NCBI GenBank assembly: GCA_022036555.1
Contig: CM039133.1
Coordinates: 4,963,184-5,027,183, forward strand
Length of the DNA stretch: 64,000 nucleotides
Source of the DNA: Microstegium vimineum
Taxonomy: Eukaryota > Streptophyta > Magnoliopsida > Poales > Poaceae
Direction: 5' to 3'
Shown here: positions 22,627 through 32,673 of the stretch, piece after piece
Numbering within the stretch: the stretch's first letter is position 1
How the letters are laid out: each line of letters opens with the position of its first letter
Notes under the pieces: model-generated
Seen by the model: only the letters and a program-made list of their open reading frames with translations
Told to the model about the DNA's origin: nothing
The model's database searches: none
Position numbers and translations under genes: made by a program

Positions 22627-23289
22627 AAAATCAGACAAATTGCATACATTCAATAGTTAAAATTGGTTTTTAACCATGACTTATTTTTAGTTAAACATAT
22701 GTCTGGTAAACATTGGATACAGGTCTTCAACCACAGAAAATTATCTTCAAACATCTAGAATTCTAAGGAAAGTCCAAGAGATGAGACACTCATATATAAT
22801 ATTTGGTCATCGCAAAATTAGCTAGGAGGCTTCCAAAAATTTGACTGAGTGCTCTAGAAAAATACTCTGAAAAAATCATAAAATATTTGTAGTCATCCCA
22901 ATACATATTCTTCTGAAATCTCTCCACAGTGGAAACATGAGATGAAACCAAATAGACCGCAACCAACATTCATGCTTATATTGTCTAAGTAGCTAGATTA
23001 GGACATATTTATGGAGACAATGAAACATTAATTTGGGTCAGGAAAGCTACAACTAGACTGTAAGCATGATCCCTTAAGGCATCTCTTGTTTTCAGTAAAA
23101 TAGTGAAAAATTCTATTGACTTTGGTATTATTATAGTAGGTCAACGTAAGGCAGCTGGAAGAGCATCTTTTTTCACACCACAAAAATAAATAAAGGCAAT
23201 CAAAGCTTGGTACCAAGTTGATGATGGAGACATATATTTTAAATATGCAAACACTGATATAGATAAAGACACGGTGACTCTGAAGCATG
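22627..23289. other. Unassigned AT-rich sequence next to a hAT remnant
   Basis: It may be part of the same decayed hAT element as the segment to its right, but no domain is readable. Confidence 0.35.
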
Positions 23290-23640
23290 GCGAAGGCTGG
23301 AATAATTTTCAGGTGTGGCGGGGTTTTTAAAAATCAAGTCCTTTGAATAAGCCTCAATCAATGTATCACATCGACAAGTCGATCATTATGCCAAGCATCG
23401 GCCATATTTTGCATAACTCGGTCTTAATATTCTTCATAACTAAGAAGGCCCTCTCCACCGATGGTGTCGCCACTAGTAGCAGCAACAACAACTCAATAAT
23501 ATGATAAAGTAGAGGGAACATAATATTTCTTTCAAATTCGAACATCTTTTTAGCTAGGCTTGCAAGATCATAACAGACTACACACTCTTACGAAGAGATG
23601 GAAGAGGCACAGAGCAGACGAGCATGGAGCGTCGATTCAT
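23290..23640 (-). pseudogene. hAT transposase C-terminal dimerisation region, decayed
   Basis: On the minus strand a frame reads FERNIMFPLLYHIIEL, then LVATPSVERAFLVMKNIKTEL, the signature of the hAT-family C-terminal dimerisation domain. The normal continuation with a conserved Trp and a DLLV.YIE-like end is degraded by stops and indels. No zinc finger or catalytic core is seen, and no TIRs were found. This is a fragment only. Confidence 0.75.
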
Positions 23641-23836
23641 ATTCCATCAGGGTTAGCTTCCCTCCGTTCTGGTAACTAAGGGGTCTGAGGCCTATCAACC
23701 AGCGCATGCGTCAAAAGGACTAGCAAATTTGCCATATGTATTTACTGTGATATATAATAAATATATATTTAGTATTTTGTACAAGTTTTAGTTATGACGG
23801 CTGCGAGAGCTTGCCAAATACGTGCCTCCGCCCCTG

Positions 23837-23846
23837 TATATATATA
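23837..23846 (+). promoter_or_regulatory. TATA box of the WAK gene
   Basis: TATATATATA lies 43 bp upstream of the chosen ATG (23889). It implies a short leader of about 20 nt, or use of one of the in-frame Met codons at 23910 or 23919. It is also the reason for not using an in-frame start at 23811, which lies upstream of the box. Confidence 0.6.
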
Positions 23847-23888
23847 CAAGCAACAACACGTTCCTGCTTCACAAACACACAAACTGGC

Positions 23889-26800
23889 ATGAAACATCTA
23901 CCAGCAGCTATGCAGGACATGCTGTGGATTGTCCTAGCAATCCTAGCTCCCACAGCCTTAGTTTTCTCCCATCTGGCTTCACCCGCTGCTGCCTCCGGCG
24001 TAGTGACGACGTCGACGACTCCACCAGGGTCACCGCGAGGCCCAGGCTGCAAAGGAGGAGACACTATGTGTGGCAACGTGCGGATCCCATACCCATTTGG
24101 CCTCAGCCAAGCCTGTGCCTTGCCCTTGGCCATGAATTCAGGCAAATTCAATATCACATGCGATCATAGCTTTGAGCCTCCTAAACCGTTCATTGGTCGT
24201 AACCTCGAGGTCCTAAGCATCTCCCTGGAGGACGGCCAGATGGTCATCCGCTCCTTGCTTGCGTCCAACTGCTACAATTCGCCTTCCTCCACTGATAATA
24301 ACCTTACTCATGGGGTGTCCTTCACCTTTGTCCCGCCGTACCTGATCTCGCCGACAAGTAACGAGTTCACTGCCATTGGGTGCGACACGGCAGCACTCCT
24401 CGCAAATAAAAACACTGGTGACTTGAAGTATTTCACCGGCTGTATCAGCTACTGCGCGAGCGTGAGTGAAGCAGCTGAGGATGGTGACGACTGCGTGGGG
24501 CTAGGATGCTGCAAGACGGGGATTGTTGCTAACCTTGACACCATGAGAGTTTTCTGGGGCGTTGGCAACACTACCCGCCGTAACAATGCATGGCAATACA
24601 GCCCCTGCAGCTATGCGTTCATGGCCAAGAAAGGCTGGTATGTACTACTACTCTTTTCCACAAACTTTTTGACTTGAGGCAAACATATATAAATAAAATC
24701 CCTAGCTAGTTAGTGTGTATGTTTCAGTACAGAGGAAAAAGAGAGGAGGCTGCAGATTTGTCTTACTGTGTAAAATATTCTCATCAGGTACAACTTCAGC
24801 CGGCAAGATCTTTATCTTCAAGGAAACAATAGCTTCCAGAACCGGTTTAATAAAGAAACTGTCCCGCTCGTGCTTGACTGGGCCATCAGGAACGGATCTT
24901 GTGTGAATGAGTCAGGAAACCTCAAGGGTCCTGCCTGTGTCAGTAACAACAGCACCTGCGTCGACGCCACAAATGGGGTTGGCTACCTTTGCAATTGCAC
25001 ATCAGGATACACGGGCAATCCCTACGTCCATGGCGGATGCACAAGTTAGTGGAATTTATCTAGCTCATCTACTTAATTATATATAATATACATTATTTTT
25101 GCAGTATACATTTTTTTTAGACAATGGAATTGCCTCGATCGGGGCTTATCGACCGCACACAGCCATCTTTTTATAAGTTTTTAGCTAATGGGCTCAAGAT
25201 AAAAAAAAGACACAAAATAAAAAAAAAATAAGAAGCAAAGTCAATGACTGCTTCTCCAACCATTCTTGGTGAACAGATCAAGAGCAACAACCTGAAATAT
25301 TCTACTGTATTTGCCAAATGGACAGTTCATCTTACATCCTTATGCTCTGCAGCCCCAGAATCAAAGGCAATTGCTAGTAGAGAATAGACTTTCTGTATAG
25401 CACATTAATCTCAGCTAGAATTGGAACCAGCTAGGATGCTTCGAAGGACCTTTAGTCCCAGTTGATAACATCAACCGTGAAAAAAGGTCCCCTGATAGGT
25501 TAATTCAAAAGGAAAGCATCCCATCCTTAGTCACATGTGCTGTGTGTGGGGTGGTAAACTTTTGCGAAAGGCACTGTGTGAGGTCTTCAGAGTTTGAATC
25601 CCACCGGGTATAGATTGGGATGCATTTTTTTTTATAAGCTGGGAGGTTAGAAAAAAATGGGACTAAAAGCAGTTCGGAATCAAGGTCACTTCTCTACTAA
25701 TGCATATGATCCCATCAAGGTTGGCTGACTATACTGCTTTTTGTCAAATACATGGTCGTTACAAGTACACCCAATTGTCCATAACAGAGCTGCAGCTATA
25801 GCCCCACAAAAATTAAATATCTTTCCTTTTTTCCTATGCCCGTTAACCAATTCCCAAGCATGCGGGATATGGATCAACAATTCTCCCAACAGTCTTAGCA
25901 TGTTAGCAGTCAAAAAAATAGGTGATTAATTGTTTCAATACAAAAAGATTACTATTATTGACACCCTAACCACCAGTTCTTTCTGGCTAAATTGTTCTTT
26001 TTTTATCAAACTAAATTGCCCTGTGTTAAAATCACTCCCTTGAAGATACCAATGAAATCATTATGGATGTGTCACTTTATTAATGCATGTCAAATTATAC
26101 GATTCCTAATTTCAGTCCACAGACTAAATACCAAATTGAAGTATTGTTTGCTGTTGTTCTCTAGAAGCAAGCATTTATGGTCTTTACTCACCAGCATGTA
26201 TAAGAGGGCTTTAATTTGGCCGATGTCCAAAATGAGCTTTAGTCTCAAATTTTTTTGTGTTCTTGACTAAAGATTCATCTTTAGTCCCAGTTGGTGTTAC
26301 CAACCGAGACTAAAGGTCCAAAACATTTAGTCCCGGTTGGTAATAGTAGACCTTTTAGTCTTAGTTGGTGTTACGAACCGGGACTAAACCCCTTTATTCC
26401 TGGTTGGTGTTACGAACCGGGACTAAAGGTGTCTTGATGGGTTAGTTCAAAAGAAAAACGTCTCATTCATTGTCAGATGTGTTGTGTAGGTGGAGGTTGT
26501 GCTTGAGGTCGTGGCTTCGAATCTCATGGGATGCAGTTGTGGTGGGAGGCTTTATTTATTTTTAAACTGGAAGGACCTTTTAGTCTCGGCTGTCACCAAC
26601 CAGGTCTAAAGAAAAATACCTTTAGTCCCGGATTCGTAGTTCCGGTTGGGAAAATCGGGACTAAAGCCGGTTTCCAACTGGGACCAAAAGCCATCTGTAT
26701 ATTAGTGATATGTCCTCTAGATGGTGCCATTTAACTGTTTTTATGCTTAATGAAGTACTTTTTGTAATGATACCAAATCACTACAAAATAAACAATAATA

Positions 26801-29800
26801 CTATCATTGTTCCAAATTATAGTTGACTTTATGCAGCATCCCAACCAATGCAATGTACTCCCCTGTCCTAAACACTAGTAGAAAAATCATTTTTGCCGCC
26901 ACGTCGTTTTTTTTTCACAGCCGGTTCACAATTTCATAACGCCAGTACAAAAAATAGGGTGGGCCCAGCAAGAGAACCGCCTGTGTAAATACGTGTAGAG
27001 TTAATTTTTTTGATTTTTGTAAACAATCTCTGATGGAAAAACTTTGTACATGAAAGTTGTAGATCTCGAAAAGTTATGAAACTTTGTAGTTCACAACCTT
27101 TTCATTTGAAATCATCTTGTCATCGAAAATTATGGTTGAATGTGTCAAATTTGAAATTTAAAATTTTGTAAACGACCTCGGATGAAAAAACTTGCTATAT
27201 GAAAGTTGTAGGTTTCGAAAAGTTATGAAACTTTGTAGTTCACAACTTTTTCATTTGAATTCATTTAGTGGCTCAAACAATCAATTTACACTCGGTTTAG
27301 TATAGAATATGAAGAAGTACTAACGAATCTAGACACAAGTGAGTTATGGGTGGAGTGGTAGAGAAAGTATCGCGCGAGGGTGAGGTCTCAGGTTCGAATT
27401 CCCGGCGGAGCGTGTTCGCGAATTTTACGCGAAAAAATGCGCGACTTGCGACTTAATACTGCGGGCGGATTAATACTGTGCTTGTCCCAGGATTTAATTT
27501 TTTTTCGATTTTAAAAACGCGATTTTATTCTGCGGATTAATACAGGCGGCTGACAAAGTGAACCTTGTTTTCACAGGCGGCTGACAAAGTGAGCCGCCTG
27601 TGAACCGCCTGTACTGTGGGCCGATTAGTACTGACCCCAGTGCAGGCAGTGGGCTTGGCCGCCTGTATTAATACGTCTACCACCGCCTCTAAAAATGTTC
27701 GCCTTTGACTAAATATATATTAAAAAATATTAATATTTATGGTATATAATTAATATTATTGGAAAGATCTTATATTTTCCATAAATATAAAAACAACTTA
27801 ATGTCTGCCAAGTAAATAAAGAAAAAATTAAGGACTCTAGCTAATCCAAAACGGAATCCAACATGCATGACTGGATTAGCGGAAGTCTAGGCAACAAAGT
27901 AAAATAAAATAGGACTCGGCCATGGACGAAATAGGAACTTATTTGGAGTTTAATTAGATTTTGTTGTGATTCAGGTGACTAATTAAGCCATACACATACT
28001 AACAAAAATAGTTTTCACATTTCACAAAGTTAGATACACTATTAGAAAAATGGGTTTTAATCCTGATTTGGAGCGGATTTCCAAACGGGAATGGGGATCC
28101 GGGACTAAAAAGGTCCCTGGAACCTCTCATGCGGTGAGTTACATTCAAACCCAGGACCCTTAGCCTCACACATAGTTTCTTTACCAACTCAATTGCACAA
28201 CACATGAGAAAATCCTAGGTGTTATCCTTTTGAATTCACCCGTGGAGGACCATTAATCTCGGGTGGGAGACCTTTAGCCTTGGATGATGACAACAACCGG
28301 TACTAAAATGTCATAATTTAGACTGGGTTGGTAATACAAACCGGGACCTGTGAAATTTAGATTCGGGACTAATGCTTACATTAGTTCCAGTCTCTAACAG
28401 AGCTGAGACTAAAGATGTGAATCGAAAGTCTAATTCTCTACTAGTGGGCCATACAAAAAACATGGGGTTTGGCTCTTTACTATTAGGTATAAATATAGAA
28501 GTTTTTCTTATGACCAGTATTCTACCATGAGCATCACTGCCATTTTAGTAATGGGAAAGTGGGAGTAATGTAGTTTGCTATCACTACCGGTTGTCTTATC
28601 CCGGCAGTGATAAGAAATAAAAGAGAAATATGTGAATTTCTAAGAATCTAACTCGCGACCCCAATGTTCAGGTTCCCTCGCACACATCATGCCAATTACT
28701 GTTAATTCAAGCCACGAACCGGTCTTGATAGCCCATCTATCATTGCCAGTTGCCCAACCATTGCTAGTTGAAGCTACAAACCGGCGCTGACACCCTATCA
28801 CCGCCGATGCCAAAACAACCGACAAACAATGGAAGTCAATTATGTAGTGATGGTTAATTTTAAATGCAAACTTATGGGTTAACGCAATCCCACTCCCACC
28901 AAATAATTTACGCTTTTGTCATATGAACAACATCATGCAAATGGTTAACACAATTTAGTGATATGAACTCTAGAAACATTATATGGTCTACAGTCAAAAG
29001 TGAACCCTCAAAATATCAAATCAATACAAAACATTGGCCACTATGGGCCCGATTCAAATTGTGCCGCATGTTACAATGTAATGGTTGAGCTCGGGGACGA
29101 AGCCCGAAAAAAATTTAGGACAAGCTGAACAAATGTCTACAACGACTTAACTATACTATGACACATCACAATAGACAAATAATAGATGGATAGTCTTTTC
29201 CTATATGTCTCCACAAGAAAATGAAGGTGGGGCTCAGGGGGGGCTCTACGTACAGGGCGGCAGTGGGGCTCGAGCCTGTGCTGCCCGGGCGCTGGCTCCG
29301 TCGCTGGTTGAGCTACCAGAGTTTGTAGTTGGTCAATGGAAAGGCATTGCATGGTCTGAGTTAGGTAAGATGATAGGGCACTTGCATGGGCTCCCAACTG
29401 ATTGTTCATTGGATTGGGCATTAAAGACACCGTATGGTAGGTCCTCGTGTTGCACCATACGACATTTCAACAGAATATATGTAATTCAACAGAATGATTG
29501 AGCGGATACCTAGGACCTGTGTGTGGCGCAAGACACATGCATCATGCATCAGTGCAGGGTTAAGAGAGAGAATTAAATGTGTTCTTTTTCTCTGAACCAG
29601 AGGTGGTTACTCCTTATATATCAGGATGGATTGAGTAATTAGTAAAGACTGCAGAGAGATAGTAGTATCCTGCTTGTTGGTCCTGATCTATGCATGGATA
29701 CTATTCTTAACTCACTTGCATTTTTTCCAGATATAGATGAGTGTGCAAAGTCCAATGAGTTTCCTTGCCATGGCGAATGCAAGGACACGGAAGGATCCTA

Positions 29801-32673
29801 TGAATGCAACTGTTATCCTGGTTATGAGAGCGACTGGGATCCCAAGCAGAAGCCATGCCATCCAAAACTTCCTCGTTCTGCAAAGCGTATCATAGGTATT
29901 CCCACATTAATGTTCAAAACTTATTCTAGCTCTAATATCATATAATTTCTACAATTGATGAAATATAGCTTTTCTTGATTTTTTTAAATTTATTCACTTT
30001 TTAGTTTTATTAATTGAAATTCATGAAGCAAAATCACATCTAATTAGGAAACTGGTTCTCACATCGTTTATGTACAGGTCTAAAACACCAAGTTAGTAAG
30101 GAATTAGTTGTACTTGTTGTTTTTGTTAATAACAACAATAGCTAGATCTTTGACACCATCCATGTGATTTTATTTGTTTATGATCTATAAAAAAATGTAG
30201 TTATGAAAACAATCTACAGTACAGGTTTGCAGATGCAAAGTTTTTTAGTTGAAAGAATTTAGAACCCAAAAATTTTATTACAAAATTGTTAGTTTCTGCA
30301 ATTCAAATGATTTACTCTTTTAATCTATCTCAGATGTTGAAGCAGCATATACCAAAACTGTAGAGTTCAATAACATTTAAAACTTTTGAAATGATTTTTT
30401 TTTATTTGAAATCATTATCAACTGAAATATTTAAAACAATATTCCTAAACGTTAATATAATAAGATACCATCCTGTTTAGATCAGTCACAAATAAATGAG
30501 ATTTATGTAGTGGTATGGAACAAACTACTAGGAACTGCATTGGTTTTGTTTTTTGAAATTCATTTAGAGAGGTAGGCCTCATAAGGTTCCTGCCTCTGTT
30601 AATGGCCTATTCACAAACCATTTGGTAAAGGTTGTCGGAAACCACTGTTAACTGAAAAGCCTGCCTCTAAAAATGCTTCTCATATAAAGTAGCGTATGAA
30701 AAGTCTCAATTACTAATTGCATCTAGTAATTAATTTTTAATCCATGTTTTAATCTGTCATCTTCTAATTATTATACTTATTCTTCTCCCTTTCCTCAAAT
30801 TCCAAGGGCATCGGTGTTACTACCTTCACATATATATAGGAGTTAATTTTATATCGTTATTTTTTTTTATCTTTTTTCTTCTCCTTCTACATATGTCCAT
30901 GCATTCATTCACCATACCATTATTCTTTTTCGTTGTCCTTCTTAACATTTTCAATGCTCCAATACACATGTCCATGCATTCATTCACCATGTGATCATCT
31001 AAAGTTTGTTTTTTTTATGCTTGTAGACGACCAGATAATTTTCGCCCTAGTACACTGTTTTTATGGATTTGTCTAATTTCCTTCTATTTTGATCATTTTT
31101 CGAGCTTCCTTTTTTATTTTCATATCTAATATCCTATTAGTTCCATAAATTACAATATAAAAAAGTGTTACTCCTAATGATTATATTCTCATTAAACCAC
31201 CTAATTGCAAAGTTTTGTTAATTACTGCAAATATAACAAGAATAGACATTTTATGAACTCTCCTAATTTATTTAGGCATGGAAGTTATTCCACCCAACAT
31301 ATTTTCTATTTTACTTGCGACTTGGGACGGAGACGGGCGGGCGTATTACTATTGGGCTTGTCCCACAGTTTAAATCTTTTTTTCTATTTTTAAAAACCCG
31401 ATTTCTGGACAGCCATTTCTACAGGCGGTTCATAAGAAACCGCCTATAGAAATGGGTCATTTCTACTGGCCCCAGCAAAGGCGGTTGTGAACACGCAAGT
31501 AGAAATGGCTTCACAACCACTTGTACAGACCTTTTTTGTACTAGTGTATGTTGCAGTGGACAAATTTTGTTATTTTATTTGACAAAACTATTTCTCCTAA
31601 TTTTGTTTACAGGGATAACTATTGGTACTTCAATCTTACTTTTAATTATACTTGGAACTGGGGTATGCTACATGTTGAAGAGAATAGAGAAAAAAGCAAA
31701 GGAGAGAGAACTCAAAGCAATTGAAAGAAAGAATGGAAGTGAGAGACTTAAAAATGTGAAAACTCTAATATTATTCACAAAGGAGGAACTTGATCAGATT
31801 ACCAAGAGAAATTCAGAGCTACTTGGTAAGGGAAGCTTTGGTGCAGTTCACAAAGGGACATTATCTGACAAGACTGAGGTGGCAGTTAAGGCTTCCAATG
31901 TGGTAATTGAATCTACACTACATAAGTTTGTGAAGGAAGTGGAAATTCAATCAAAGATGATGCACAAAAACATTCTCAAGCTCTTGGGTTGCTGCTTGCG
32001 GCTTGATGTTCCATTGCTGGTATATGAATATGCTGCTAAAGGAAGTCTCAAAGACATTCTCCATGGAAAAAACAATGATCAACAGTGTGAGCCTCTCTCA
32101 CTTAGGTTACGTTTAGACATTGCCATTGGGTCTGCTCAAGGTTTAGCATACATGCATTCATACACTGAAAATGGCATACAACATGCAGATGTCAAACCAG
32201 ACAACATACTCCTCGATCATGATTTGGTTCCAAAAATTTCAGATTTTGGATTATCAAAAGTTTTTATACCGGGCAAAGATTATACCACGAATGTGATAGG
32301 GTGCTTGAGTTACATGGATCCAGTATACAAGGATAGAGGGATGGTAACTCCCAAAAGTGATGTCTACAGCTTTGGGATTGTTCTCTTAGAGTTGATTTGT
32401 AGAAAGCCCGTTGGATTTGGTAAAAACAATCTAGTCAATCAGTTTAAAAGAGTTTATGAAAAAAATAAAACTGGGAAGGTATTATTTGACAAGGATATTG
32501 TTGAAGAACAAGATATGCCTATCCTTGACGAAATTGGCAAACTAGCCATGCAGTGTTTAAAGGGAAATGTCAATGAGAGACCAACTATGGCGAGCCTAGC
32601 AAGTGCACTTGTGATAATGAAGGATTCTTGGGAAGAAAAAAGACGAAGGTTCTCTTCTACTTCAATCAATTAA
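23889..32673 (+). CDS. Wall-associated kinase-like receptor (WAK), four exons, 743 aa
   Basis: Exons 23889-24637, 24788-25044, 29731-29895 and 31613-32673 join at GT-AG sites into one open frame of 744 codons including TAA. The order is: signal peptide (MLWIVLAILAPTALVF), the galacturonan-binding WAK domain (CKGGDTMCGNVRIPYPFG), a Cys-rich EGF-like part in exon 2, a calcium-binding EGF in exon 3 (IDECAKSNEFPCHGEC), a transmembrane helix at about residues 392-412, and a Ser/Thr kinase. Kinase landmarks are GKGSFGAV (462-469), Lys483, a catalytic loop reading HADVKPDN and DFG. The residue before the catalytic Asp is Ala, so this is a non-RD kinase, and the APE-equivalent reads DPV; both fit the grass-expanded WAK group that includes some disease-resistance genes. 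It is expected to sense cell-wall pectin at the plasma membrane. Introns 2 and 3 are full of small transposons. Confidence 0.9.
25400..25705. mobile_element. Small CACTA-like element in WAK intron 2 (copy 1)
   Basis: It has GACCTTTAGTCCCAGTTG near its left side, GGGACTAAAAGCAG near its right side, and a right end TTCTCTACTAATG (a mutated CACTA terminus). Its centre holds a tRNA-like segment ending GAGTTTGAATCCCACC (about 25545-25606). The left end is not defined. Confidence 0.6.
26270..26712. mobile_element. Small CACTA-like element in WAK intron 2 (copy 2)
   Basis: Repeated inverted pairs of TTTAGTCCCGGTTGGT and ACCGGGACTAAA make it strongly self-complementary. The right end (TATTAGTG) resembles a CACTA terminus. 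Its centre (about 26440-26530) matches the tRNA-like core of copy 1, with GGCTTCGAATCTC at the B-box position. Confidence 0.65.
26873..27697. mobile_element. CACTA element of the window-start family, right end truncated
   Basis: The left terminus is CACTAGTAGAAAAATCATTT. The right side (27541-27697) follows the same order as the right end at 5305-5460, including CCACCGCCTCTAAAAATG, but the last 11-15 bp are missing. The interior has two near-identical about 100-bp segments with ATGAAACTTTGTAGTTCACA, and a tRNA-like segment with GGTTCGAATTCCC (27391-27403). No transposase is encoded. Confidence 0.8.
28037..28446. mobile_element. Small CACTA element in WAK intron 2
   Basis: The termini are CACTATTAGAAAAAT and, reverse-complemented, CACTAGTAGAGAATT; 410 bp in all. 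The interior has GGGACTAAA-type motifs and, on the minus strand, a tRNA-like segment with GGGTTTGAATG. The 3-bp flanks do not match (ATA and GGC). Confidence 0.75.
28594..28852. mobile_element. Possible small CACTA-like element
   Basis: It starts CACTACCGGTTGTC and ends TTATGTAGTG, with scattered ACCGG/CCGGT inverted motifs. The terminal similarity is short, so the call is weak. Confidence 0.4.
28853..29730. other. Rest of WAK intron 2
   Basis: A short GC-rich segment at 29215-29330 gives ORFs on both strands without a recognisable family. The intron ends with TTTTTTCCAG directly before the EGF exon. Confidence 0.45.
29896..31612. other. WAK intron 3, AT-rich with CACTA debris
   Basis: A 1717-bp intron. 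A degenerate GCCTCTGTTAATGGCC-type segment at about 30570-30680 and a clear CACTA right end at 31310-31546 are the only recognised elements. Confidence 0.6.
31310..31546. mobile_element. CACTA right-end fragment in WAK intron 3
   Basis: It aligns in order with 27440-27697: GCTTGTCCCA, a T-rich run, ACAGGCGG and CCGCCT inverted motifs. Unlike that copy, it retains the terminus TACTAGTG at 31546. The left part is absent. Confidence 0.7.

Noticed and set aside
23811..23888. Upstream in-frame start for the WAK gene
   Set aside because: It lies before the TATA box and would put a non-hydrophobic extension before the signal peptide.
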